From the NCBI RefSeq assembly GCF_003610255.1, contig NZ_RAPS01000001.1, positions 7,033,001 through 7,097,000 on the forward strand: DNA of 64,000 nucleotides, read 5' to 3'. Both the position numbers and the translations under genes were made by a program. Below, piece after piece: positions 15,987-23,627 of this stretch; position 1 is the first letter of the stretch, and the number at the start of each line of letters is the position of its first letter. The notes under the pieces were generated by a model. The model made no database searches, was not told where the DNA came from, and saw only the letters and a program-made list of their open reading frames with translations. This DNA is from Streptomyces sp. TLI_171 (lineage in GTDB: Bacteria; Actinomycetota; Actinomycetes; Streptomycetales; Streptomycetaceae).

Positions 15987-17075
15987 CTACGGCCGGGCCG
16001 TGTGCCGGACCCGGAACCGGACCGGGTCGGCCGGGTCCCGGTCCACCACCTGGACCGGCGGCCACGCCCACTGCCACACCCCGGTCCCCGGCGTGCGGGA
16101 GAACCGGATCGTCCCCCGGGTGCCCTCCACCGCCACCTCCGCCCAGCCGTCGGCGATCGCCGCCCGGTCCGGGCCGTGCACCCGCAGCAGCTCGGCCAGC
16201 ACGGTCACCGTGTCGTGACCCTCGAACGCGACGAACGACGGTTCACCGCCCAGGAGTTCACGCAGTGCGCGCGCCACCCGGCGGCCCCGCCCGTCGAACC
16301 GCTCGGGCAGGTAGCGCAGGAACGGGACACCCGCGCCGTCCTCGCCCAGCAGCTCCGCCCAGTCCGCCAACTCCGGCTGCCCGGCCGGGGCGCCGAGCAG
16401 CACGCCCGCCGACCGGGGGTCGCGGCGCACCGCCCGCACCAGCGACACCGCCGGCTCCGGGTGGCCGACCAGCAGCAGGAGCGCCGTCGCCCCGTCGGCC
16501 GCCAGCGCCTCGCAGACCCCGTCCGGGCCGAGCTCGCGCGCATCGAGCGCGAGCAGGCTGCCGCCGCGGCCGGCCAGCCGCTCGCGCAGGATCCCCGTCC
16601 CCGCCGCCCAGTAGACGCCGGGGTCGGCGACCACCGCGATCCGGCGGTGCCCCCCGTCGAGCAGGAAGTCCGCGTACGTCCGCCAGCCGTGCGACTGGGT
16701 CGGCGCGACCCGCGCCACCCACCGCGACGGGCCGTCCGTCAGCGCGTCCAGCACCGCCGAGGAACACAGGTACGGCACCCCGAGCGCCTCCGCCCGTCCG
16801 GCCAGCGCCCGCGCCACCACGCTGTGGTACTCCCCGGCCAGCGCCACCACCCCGAGCTCCGCCAGCTCCGCCACCGCCGCCACGGCCCGCTCCGGATCCG
16901 CCGCGGTGTCCCGCACCACCAGCTGCAGCGGCCGCCCGCCGATCCCCCCGCCCTCGTTGACCTCCCGAACACCCAGCTCCAACCCCGCCAACAGCTGACG
17001 CCCCGCCCCGACCCACCCCGGCCGACTCAACGGAACCAACGCCCCGACCCGCACCGACACCCCGTCACCCCGCAC
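15987..17075 (-). CDS. Periplasmic-binding-protein-fold (Leu/Ile/Val receptor type) protein lacking an export signal
   Basis: A 362-residue type I periplasmic-binding-fold protein of the branched-chain amino acid receptor family: VGALVPLSRPGWVGAGRQLLAGLELGVREVNEGGGIGG at the start, a second lobe with GHRRIAVVADPGVYWAAG, and a hinge and closing domain as in Peripla_BP_6. The predicted start GTG 17075 has GGAAGGGGAG at 7 bases, and the next residues lead straight into the first beta strand. There is no signal peptide, lipobox or transmembrane helix, and no ABC permease or ATPase gene is adjacent. It is therefore probably a cytoplasmic ligand sensor or amide-binding protein, like AmiC, rather than a transporter subunit. 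That is inference. Confidence 0.8.
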   Translation of the reverse strand: MRGDGVSVRVGALVPLSRPGWVGAGRQLLAGLELGVREVNEGGGIGGRPLQLVVRDTAADPERAVAAVAELAELGVVALAGEYHSVVARALAGRAEALGVPYLCSSAVLDALTDGPSRWVARVAPTQSHGWRTYADFLLDGGHRRIAVVADPGVYWAAGTGILRERLAGRGGSLLALDARELGPDGVCEALAADGATALLLLVGHPEPAVSLVRAVRRDPRSAGVLLGAPAGQPELADWAELLGEDGAGVPFLRYLPERFDGRGRRVARALRELLGGEPSFVAFEGHDTVTVLAELLRVHGPDRAAIADGWAEVAVEGTRGTIRFSRTPGTGVWQWAWPPVQVVDRDPADPVRFRVRHTARP

Positions 17076-17208
17076 CGCTGCTCTCCCCTTCCACCCACCC
17101 GCGCCCGGCCGGGCCACCCGCTGTGCACCCGCCCCGCGACCCGCCAGGCGGCCAACGCGCGGCGCCGGCTCCCCGTTCCGCTCACCCGCACCTGCAACGG
17201 GACACCGG

Positions 17209-17895
17209 CTACGCGCCCGTCCCGCGGCACGCCCGGGCCGCCCCGCACGCCCGGACCGCCCCGCATGCCGCCGACTCCACCGCGGCGACGCCCTCCGCCA
17301 GCGACGGCCAGCCGTCGGAGAGCACCGCGACCAGCACCGACCGCCCCCCGTCCGCGGCCACCGCGCCGGTGCTGTTGACCACCCACAGGCCCGTCGCGGT
17401 CCGCGGCAGCCAGCCGTTCTTCAGACGGGCCCGGCCCCCGCCGGCCGCCGACACCCCCCACGCCTGCTCCGGTACCACCCGCCCCAGCAGCCCCGCCAAC
17501 CAGCGCCGCCCGCCCGGCTCCAGCGACCCGCCGCCCACGAACACCTGCCGCAACAACCGCACCCGGTCCGCGGCGGTCGTACCGGTCAGCCCCCAGTACC
17601 CGTCCCGCCCGGCCACGGTCTCCACCAGCCCGAGGGCCCGGTACGCCGCGTCCAGACCGGCCGCGCCGCCCACCTCCCGGTACAGCTCGCTCGCCGCCGC
17701 ATTGTCACTGCGCACCACCGCCAGCTCCGCCGCGGCCCGCTGATGCTCGGTCAGCCCGCCGAGGCCGCCGCGGTGCAGCAACAGCGCGGCCACCAGGTCC
17801 ACCTTCACCACGCTCGCCGTCACGAACACCCCCGCCCCACGCGCCACCGCCACCCCCGTCCCCGCCACCACCGCGGCCACCGCGACCCTCCCCAC
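17209..17895 (-). CDS. Class A beta-lactamase-fold serine hydrolase, short N-terminus
   Basis: A 228-residue serine hydrolase. The class A motifs are present: S-x-x-K as SVVK (28-31), SDN as VRSDNAA, and the KTG-equivalent as LKNGW. Normal class A enzymes have about 40-50 residues of mature protein plus a signal peptide before SxxK; here only 27 residues, mostly a hydrophobic stretch, precede it. GTG 17895 follows a strong GGAGGAGGAG. The missing N-terminal strands could reflect an in-frame deletion or a real shortened member. KNG instead of KTG also argues against efficient beta-lactam turnover; a D,D-peptidase-like or inactive protein is possible. Confidence 0.75.
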   Translation of the reverse strand: MGRVAVAAVVAGTGVAVARGAGVFVTASVVKVDLVAALLLHRGGLGGLTEHQRAAAELAVVRSDNAAASELYREVGGAAGLDAAYRALGLVETVAGRDGYWGLTGTTAADRVRLLRQVFVGGGSLEPGGRRWLAGLLGRVVPEQAWGVSAAGGGRARLKNGWLPRTATGLWVVNSTGAVAADGGRSVLVAVLSDGWPSLAEGVAAVESAACGAVRACGAARACRGTGA

Positions 17896-17973
17896 CGCTC
17901 CTCCTCCGCCTCGCCCGGCCCACCGCCTCCGGCCCGCCCCCACACCCTCGTCGGGATCGGCATCAACGTGGCA

Positions 17974-17979
17974 TAGGCT
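17974..17979 (+). promoter_or_regulatory. Candidate -10 element TAGGCT, leaderless start
   Basis: TAGGCT is followed by exactly 6 bases and then GTG 17986; no ribosome binding site is present. Confidence 0.55.
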
Positions 17980-17985
17980 CGCAGG

Positions 17986-18720
17986 GTGGACCGCAAGAAC
18001 ATCCCCAACCCCGGGTTCGCCGAGGACGACGGCACGGCCGACCCCGCCCTCGCCGCCGCCCTCGTCGCCTGGCAGCAGGACCCGTCCGCCGAGCCGGACC
18101 TGCTGGCCGCGCTGACGCCCAGCCGCCTGATGGTGCCGATCGTGGCGCTGCTCGGCGAGGTGGAGGTCGACGAGCACGGCCACCAGCACGAGAAGACCAG
18201 CGACATGGCGGTGCCGGTCCTGGAGGCCGCCGACGGCCGCCGCGCTCTCCCCGCCTTCACCTCCCTCGCGACCATGACCCGCTGGCGCGCGGACGCCCGC
18301 CCCGCTCCCGTGGTCGCTCCGCAGGCCGCGATGGTCGCCTACTCGGAGCGTGCCGACACCTTGCTGATCGACCCGGCCGGCCCGGTCAGTTACCGGCTGA
18401 GCGGCGCCCGCCTGCGCGCCGTCGCCGAGAACCGGCCCTACCTGCCGCCGCACCTCGACCCCGAGGTCCACCGCGCCCTGCGTCAACTCCTCGCCGCCGT
18501 ACCGGAGATCGCCGCCGCCCACCTGGCCCCGGCCACCGACGCGGACGCCACCCTCGCCCTGGTCCTCACCGACCCCGGCGCCGACCCCCGCCCGCTCGCC
18601 ACCCACCTCGGCCCCGCCCTCGCCGCCGACCCCACCCTCCGCCTCCGCCTCGACCAGGGCCTCCAACTGGCCTTCCTCGCCGAGCAGCTCGACCAACAGC
18701 CGTTCTACCTCCGTCCCTGA
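17986..18720 (+). CDS. SseB family protein
   Basis: A 244-residue soluble protein with an SseB-type N-terminal domain: LVAWQQDPSAEPDLLAALTPSRLMVPIVALLGE, then a conserved block around DMAVPVLEAADGRRALPAFTSLATMTRW. SseB-like domains in actinobacteria are widespread, often near type VII secretion or ribosome-related genes, and have no proven enzymatic role. Both copies of such a domain may be present: the C-terminal half (about 150-240) has a similar alternating pattern. Translation probably starts at GTG 17986 on a leaderless mRNA. A short hairpin with 6-bp arms (18719-18736) overlaps and follows the stop codon. Confidence 0.82.
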   Translation: MDRKNIPNPGFAEDDGTADPALAAALVAWQQDPSAEPDLLAALTPSRLMVPIVALLGEVEVDEHGHQHEKTSDMAVPVLEAADGRRALPAFTSLATMTRWRADARPAPVVAPQAAMVAYSERADTLLIDPAGPVSYRLSGARLRAVAENRPYLPPHLDPEVHRALRQLLAAVPEIAAAHLAPATDADATLALVLTDPGADPRPLATHLGPALAADPTLRLRLDQGLQLAFLAEQLDQQPFYLRP

Positions 18721-18768
18721 CCTGGCCTTACAGGTCGGAACTGCCGACCGTGAGCGACTCCGTCGACC

Positions 18769-18811
18769 GCAGGTCTGATCGGCCTGAGGTGGCGCTCCAC
18801 GTCAGATCTGC
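18769..18811. repeat. Inverted repeat in the intergenic region before merR
   Basis: Ten-base arms at 18769-18778 and 18802-18811 match with one G:T position and a 23-base loop. It lies between the SseB gene terminator and the merR promoter; role unknown. Confidence 0.4.
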
Positions 18812-18921
18812 CGGGCGGCCTCTGAGCTCGGTCAGCATGGAACGGCCCGTCCGTCCGTCGGTCGGTGCTGCCTCCCTGACGGATCCCGGCCGGGGGAGGC
18901 GAGCGGAGGGATCGTCCGGGC

Positions 18922-18953
18922 TTGACCTTCGACTCGGGTGGAAGGTTTAGCGT
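18922..18953 (+). promoter_or_regulatory. MerR-type promoter/operator with extended spacer
   Basis: TTGACC (-35, 18922-18927) and TAGCGT (-10, 18948-18953) are 20 bp apart, the over-long spacing typical of MerR-controlled promoters. Between and across them lies the dyad ACCTTC-N10-GAAGGT (18925-18946). Seven bases after the -10 comes the GTG start of the MerR gene itself, so autoregulated leaderless transcription is predicted. Confidence 0.75.
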
Positions 18954-18960
18954 CGGCGCT

Positions 18961-19837
18961 GTGACGAGCTACCGCATATCGCAGCTCGCCGAGCGCTCCG
19001 GCGACCACGCTGCGCTTCTACGAGAGCGCCGGCCTGCTACCGGCCGAGCGGACCCCGGCCGGGTACCGCGTGTACGGGCAACAGGCGGTGGAGCGGCTGG
19101 AGTTCATCTCCTCGGCGAAGCTGCTGGGCCTGCCGCTGGAGGAGATCCGGGGCCTGCTCGACGTCCGCGAGCAGGGCGCGTGCGCACCGGTCCGCTCGCG
19201 GATGCGGGCACTGGTCGCGGACCGGATCGCCGACACCGACGCCCGCATCGCCGAACTGACCGCCTTCTCCGCCCGCCTGGCCGACGTCCACGCCACCCTC
19301 GAAGGCCCCGCCCCCGCCGGCGCCTGCGGCCCCCAGCGCGGCTGCACCGGCAACCCCGCCACCGGAGCGACCCTGCACCTCTCGCCCACTCGCACCCTCG
19401 CCCACCCCGAACCCGGAACCGGCCACGACCGTCCCGAGGTCGCCCCCGAATCCGACCCCGCCCGCGACTCCGGGCCCCACGCCGGGGCCGGCTCCAACTC
19501 CGGGCCCGATCAGGGTGCGGAGCCGGCGGAGGCGTGGCGGCAGGCCCCGGTGGCGTGCACGCTCGGCGGTGAACGGCTCGGCGCGCGTGTCGCCCAGTGG
19601 CAGGAGCTGATCGCCGAGGCCGTGGGCCGCGAGACGATCCCCGACGGGTTGCGGCTGACCTTCCCCGCGCACCCCGGTCTGGTGGGCCGGCTCGCCGAAC
19701 TCGCCACAGCCGAACAGGGCTGCTGCGCGTTCTTCGACTTCACCCTCCGGCTCACCCCCTCCACCGTGCACCTGTCCGTGCGCGCCCCCGAGGAGGGCGC
19801 CGAGCTGCTGGCCGACCTGTTCGGAGTGACCTCATGA
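18961..19837 (+). pseudogene. MerR family regulator with extra C-terminal domain, disrupted by a frameshift near codon 15
   Basis: The N-terminal MerR start SYRISQLAERSG is in frame with GTG 18961, but the continuation TTLRFYESAGLLPAERTPAGYRVYG lies in a different frame from base 19004. Relative to the usual RSGVPATTLRFYE, about 8 bases are missing; the site reads GGCGACC, consistent with deletion between two GGCG copies. After the break the frame is intact to 19837: the coiled-coil effector region (EEIRGLLDVREQGACAPVRSRM), a Cys-containing loop (CGPQRGCTG), and a fused C-terminal domain with EQGCCAFFDF. The Cys set suggests a metal or thiol-reactive sensor. An internal ATG at 19070 would give a protein without DNA-binding helices. 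A sequencing error is possible. Confidence 0.75.
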
Positions 19838-20130
19838 CCTCCACCCCCGCCCGCCCGGCCCGCCCTTGGGCCCTCCTCGGCGCCGGCACGGCCGCGCCGG
19901 CCGCGTGCGCGGGCCCGCTGCTGGCGGTGCTGGGTGGCGTCGGCGCGCTCTCCGCGATCGGCGCCCTGTGGATGCCGGCCCTCGCCATCACCGCCGCGGC
20001 CGCCGCCATCGGCCTGGTGGTCGTCCGCCGTCGCCGCCGGAGGGCGGCGTGCTCGACGGCCCCGGCGAAGGCCGACCTCGGCATGCCCTCGCTCCGCCCG
20101 CCCGACCATGGCCCCACCGCACCTCGGTAG
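19834..20130 (+). CDS. Small MerT/MerF-like membrane protein
   Basis: A 98-residue protein whose ATG overlaps the merR stop (ATGA, 19834-19837), so it is translationally coupled to it. It has two hydrophobic segments (about 14-32 and 35-52) joined by a short turn, with a Cys in the first helix (AACAGPLLAVLGGVGALSA), then an Arg-rich cytoplasmic tail with another Cys. The helix pattern recalls MerT/MerF mercury-uptake proteins, although the vicinal Cys pair of those proteins is not present. The gene order merR-small membrane protein supports a metal or organometal role. The substrate is unknown. Confidence 0.6.
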   Translation: MTSTPARPARPWALLGAGTAAPAACAGPLLAVLGGVGALSAIGALWMPALAITAAAAAIGLVVVRRRRRRAACSTAPAKADLGMPSLRPPDHGPTAPR

Positions 20131-20544
<414 letters not shown>

Positions 20545-21105
20545 GTGATGACTGTGCTGGTGAACGGCCTGCCGGGGGCGGGCAAGAGCACGCTGGCCCG
20601 GGCCCTCGCGGCGGAGCTCGGCCTCCCGCTGTTCAGCAGGGACGCGGTGAAGGAGACCCTGGCCGACCGCCTCGCCGAGGCCCGCGCACCCGGTACCGGC
20701 GACCGCGAGTGGAGCCGCCTGCTGGGGGTCGCCGCCGCCGAGACGCTCTGGACGCTGCTGCGTGACGCTCGCGGTGCCGCCGTCCTGGAGTCGCCGTGGC
20801 TCGGCGCCGAGCTGCGCCCGGTGGTCCGGGCCGGCCTGACCGGGGCGGGGGTCGGCGAGCCGCAGGAGGTCTGGTGCGAGGTCCCGGTCGCGCTGGCCCG
20901 CCGTCGCTACGAAGCCCGCACCGCCGCCCGCCACCCCGTGCACGCCGAACCGCCCGGCACGTTCGACGGCCGCTGGGCTGCCTGGGCCCGCGACGCCCAC
21001 CCGCTGGCCCTCGGGCCCGTCCACCGGGTCGACACCGCGGGCCCGGTGGACGTCCGCGCGCTGGCTGCCGCGCTCACCGCCTCCGCCGCCGGAAAACCCG
21101 CATGA
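20545..21105 (+). CDS. Small P-loop kinase-like ATPase
   Basis: A 186-residue P-loop protein. The Walker A motif GLPGAGKST sits at about residues 8-16, directly after the first beta strand (MTVLVNG), and a Thr/Ser-rich switch (LPLFSRDAVKETLADRL) follows, as in small-molecule or chloramphenicol-phosphotransferase-like kinases of the AAA_33 group. Acceptor residues are not identifiable. GTG 20545 is 6 bases after TACCGT; the adjacent ATG 20548 is an equal candidate. It is upstream of a GNAT gene with a 67-bp AT-rich gap. Confidence 0.78.
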   Translation: MMTVLVNGLPGAGKSTLARALAAELGLPLFSRDAVKETLADRLAEARAPGTGDREWSRLLGVAAAETLWTLLRDARGAAVLESPWLGAELRPVVRAGLTGAGVGEPQEVWCEVPVALARRRYEARTAARHPVHAEPPGTFDGRWAAWARDAHPLALGPVHRVDTAGPVDVRALAAALTASAAGKPA

Positions 21106-21172
21106 CGGCCCTCGCCCGCCCTGTGTAATATTCAAAACTGAAGAGAGACCATTACAGATCTGGAGAGTGCCC

Positions 21173-21880
21173 ATGCTCGACGACGCCACCGTCCCCGAAC
21201 TCGTCCGGGCCTGGATTAGCGGCTGGACGGTCTCCCGCGGCGCCGCCGACCCGCACCCGGAGCCCTGGGGCTGGAGCATCGACGTCGGCCAGGCCCGCCA
21301 CGTGTGGCGGCACGTGCTCCCCGCCCCCGTGGAGGCGGACGTCCGCAAGCTCACCGACGGCACCACCGTTCCCTGGACGTGGCTCAAGCTGTTCGCCGAG
21401 GACGAGCAGGTCATGCCGTGGATCGGCCCGGGCTGGCACCAGGACGGCCCCGGCCACCTGATGACCCGTCCGCTGCGCCCCGAGCAGACCGCCGTCCCGG
21501 CCGGTTACCGGGTCACCACCTGGAGCCGCGGCGGCGTGGTCCGCGCCATGATCCGCACCACCGACGGGGAGTTCGCCGCCCGCGGCCAGATCGGTCTCGG
21601 CCCCGCCACCCCGCTGGCCGGCCGGGTGGACGTCCCGCTGCTCGCCGTCGCCGACCAGATCGAGACCGCCCCCGCGCACCGCCGCCGCGGCCTCGGCTCG
21701 GTGCTGATGCGCACCCTGCAGAACGAGGCGCACGCGGCCGGCGCGCGCACCGCCCTGCTGGTCGGCACCACCGAGGGCCGCGCCCTCTACAGCAGCCTCG
21801 GCTGGACCCTGCGTTCCCCGATGGCCAGCCTCTGGTACGACCCGTCGACGCCCACCGGCCGCCCGCACGGCGGCTCCTGA
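21173..21880 (+). CDS. GNAT family N-acetyltransferase
   Basis: A 235-residue protein with the acetyl-CoA-binding motif A of GNAT enzymes at about 165-185 (IETAPAHRRRGLGSVLMRTLQNEA, matching Q/R-x-x-G-x-G/A) and the downstream AGARTALLVGTTEGRALYSSLGW, a typical motif B with the Tyr general acid. The N-terminal 100 residues (Trp-rich, VGQARHVWRHVLP) are specific to an actinobacterial subgroup of unknown substrate. ATG 21173 has TGGAG 7 bases upstream. The leader 21121-21160 is unusually AT-rich (TAATATTCAAAACTG) and may hold the promoter. Confidence 0.85.
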   Translation: MLDDATVPELVRAWISGWTVSRGAADPHPEPWGWSIDVGQARHVWRHVLPAPVEADVRKLTDGTTVPWTWLKLFAEDEQVMPWIGPGWHQDGPGHLMTRPLRPEQTAVPAGYRVTTWSRGGVVRAMIRTTDGEFAARGQIGLGPATPLAGRVDVPLLAVADQIETAPAHRRRGLGSVLMRTLQNEAHAAGARTALLVGTTEGRALYSSLGWTLRSPMASLWYDPSTPTGRPHGGS

Positions 21881-21975
21881 CCCCCGCCCGGAGGCCCACC
21901 GGCCGCCCGAGCCGCGGCTCCTGACCCGCCGACGGGTGTCGTGGGGTCCGGCAGCGGCAGCTGTCCGCGAACACG

Positions 21976-22015
21976 CCGCTGCCCGCCCGGAGGGCACACC
22001 CCGGGCGGGCAGCGG
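21976..22015. terminator. Bidirectional terminator hairpin
   Basis: Perfect 15-bp stem (21976-21990 with 22001-22015) and 10-base loop, between the convergent GNAT and DUF5999 genes; it can serve both. Confidence 0.75.
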
Positions 22016-22040
22016 GGGAGTCGAGGAGGGAGCGAAGCGC

Positions 22041-22232
22041 TCAGGCCGCGATCAGCAAGGTCCGGCGCGGGGCGATCACCCGGCCGTCCGGCAGCAGCTC
22101 ACCGGTGTCGTCGAACAGCAGCACCCCGTTGCACAGCAGGCTCCAGCCCTGCTCGGGGTGGCGGGCCACCGGCACGGCGGCCTCGCGGTCCGCCGAGTCC
22201 GCGGTCGGACAGTCGGTTCGGTGCTGGCACAT
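22041..22232 (-). CDS. DUF5999 family small protein
   Basis: A 63-residue protein typical of Streptomycetaceae: MCQHRTDCP at the N-terminus (Cys-His-Cys cluster that could bind a metal), then HPEQGWSLLCNGVLLFDDTGELLPDGRVIAP. The function is not known. The start was set at ATG 22232 because the family begins with MCQH and a GAGG is 7 bases upstream; the frame runs open much further upstream without family similarity. A 377-bp region rich in repeats precedes it. Confidence 0.88.
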   Translation of the reverse strand: MCQHRTDCPTADSADREAAVPVARHPEQGWSLLCNGVLLFDDTGELLPDGRVIAPRRTLLIAA

Positions 22233-22609
22233 CCTTGTACCTCGCTTCGCTCGGATTCTCGCCGCCGCCCGGCCGCCCCCTCGGGTGCCGCTCCGCCGGC
22301 GGGCAGAGATTGTGCACCGAATCGGGTGTGAAACGGCGTCAGCCGGGTAGGACGATTGGTCCTCCTCCCGACCGACACCAGTGTCCGACTCCGCGGGCGT
22401 TCGCGCAGGCATTTGGTGACATGCGCCACAGAAGAACGGCCGAGATCACCCGACCGGGCGGCCGTCGGTCCGATCCGCGCACAGACGGGCCATGTCGGAC
22501 CGATCCGATCGGATCAGTTCGCCATGGCCCGTCCGGGTGGTACCGGGTAGTGCCGGGTAGTACCGGATCAGTACGGGGCTCGGAGTCGGTGCCGCAGGTT
22601 CGCGGGCGG
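22233..22609. other. 377-bp intergenic region with nested palindromes and a 10-bp tandem repeat
   Basis: No gene seen. It holds an 11-bp inverted repeat (22484-22494 and 22523-22533) that encloses a perfect 14-bp palindrome (22502-22515, GATCCGATCGGATC). Directly after it are four imperfect 10-bp tandem units (22531-22570, consensus TACCGGGTAG). The region is the upstream sequence of the DUF5999 gene and the 3' flank of the next gene. Confidence 0.7.
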
Positions 22610-23257
22610 TCAGCCGATCAGTGCGGTGGGGCGCGCCGCGGGGGAGCGCTCCAGCCGGGCCAGCAGTTCGGCGGCGGGCAGCACCTGATGCCCCGCCACC
22701 CCGAGCGGCGCGGGCGCCAGCGGGATCATCAGGTCCTCCCCGGGCAACGCGCTGTGCAGCCAGAGGGCCGACGCGTAGTGCTCGGGCAGCGAGAGCAGCC
22801 GGGGCTCGAACCGGCTCGGCGAGCCCTGGGTGAGCTGCCAGGCCTGGCGCAGCGCCCGGACCGTGGAGTCCAGGTACGGCCCGGCGGTGACGTGCGAGAA
22901 GACCGGGCCGGCGGGGCCGATGTTCACCTCGGCGGCGGCCACCACCGCGTCCAGCCCCTCCTCGCTGAACTCGCCGGCGCGGGAGGGGGCCGGCGAGTTC
23001 GGCGCCTCGGCGGGGGAGGGGGCGCCGTCCGGCTCGTCGCGGCGCAGCAGGAACCGCCACCCGGTGCCTTCGGCGCCGGCGAGCCGGGGCGCGGGCCCGC
23101 GCAGCACGTGGACGGGGAGCGCGAGCAGCGGCTGCGGGCGGCCGGCGGCATGGCGCAGGACGGCCGCCGCGGACGGCGGCAGCCCGCCCTCGTGGACCAG
23201 GGCGGCGAGCACGGCGCGCTGTGCGCCGGCCGGGGGCTGGGGCAGGTGCAAGGTCAT
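22610..23257 (-). CDS. Hypothetical protein
   Basis: A 215-residue soluble protein I do not recognise. Visible features are an N-terminal Pro/Ala-rich start, a central acidic/Pro-rich segment (RRDEPDGAPSPAEAPNSPAPSRAGEF) that is probably disordered, and a helical C-terminal half (VRALRQAWQLTQGSPSRFEPRLLSLPEHYASALWLHS). There are no membrane helices, signal peptide or catalytic motif. The codon bias is normal for the window. GGAGAGG upstream of ATG 23257 supports the start. It stands alone; the neighbouring ligase gene is divergent. Confidence 0.7.
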   Translation of the reverse strand: MTLHLPQPPAGAQRAVLAALVHEGGLPPSAAAVLRHAAGRPQPLLALPVHVLRGPAPRLAGAEGTGWRFLLRRDEPDGAPSPAEAPNSPAPSRAGEFSEEGLDAVVAAAEVNIGPAGPVFSHVTAGPYLDSTVRALRQAWQLTQGSPSRFEPRLLSLPEHYASALWLHSALPGEDLMIPLAPAPLGVAGHQVLPAAELLARLERSPAARPTALIG

Positions 23258-23627
23258 GGCTGAGTCGCCTCTCCGTGCGAGATCGGCGTGCTGATGCGGC
23301 ATACCGGCGTGGCGTCGAGATGAGGGCCTGGCCGTGTCCGGTTGAGCATGAGCGCCGAGTGGGTGGGCGGGTCGTCGACGAGCCCACCCGGGGAAAAGGA
23401 AGGGGTGTCTCGGACGGCCTTGTCCGGGCCTGAGCGGCGTGCGAATTCTACTCGAACAGGTGCGCAGGGTGACCTTCATATCACGTTCCGTGGTGCCGCA
23501 CAAGTCGGGGTCCAGCTGAATGGGCGTCAGAAAGCCTGTCTCGTCCGGGTGTTCGCATCGTGGGCTATCGATCTTCCGGCTGGGCATGATGCTCAGGCAC
23601 TGTCGACCGAGGGGAGGGAAGGCACCC
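23258..23627. other. 370-bp divergent intergenic region
   Basis: No gene seen. It contains a hairpin with 8-bp GGGTGGGC/GCCCACCC arms (23361-23368 and 23382-23389) and a locally AT-richer stretch (about 23440-23490), probably holding the promoters of the two divergent genes. No known operator is recognised. Confidence 0.5.
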
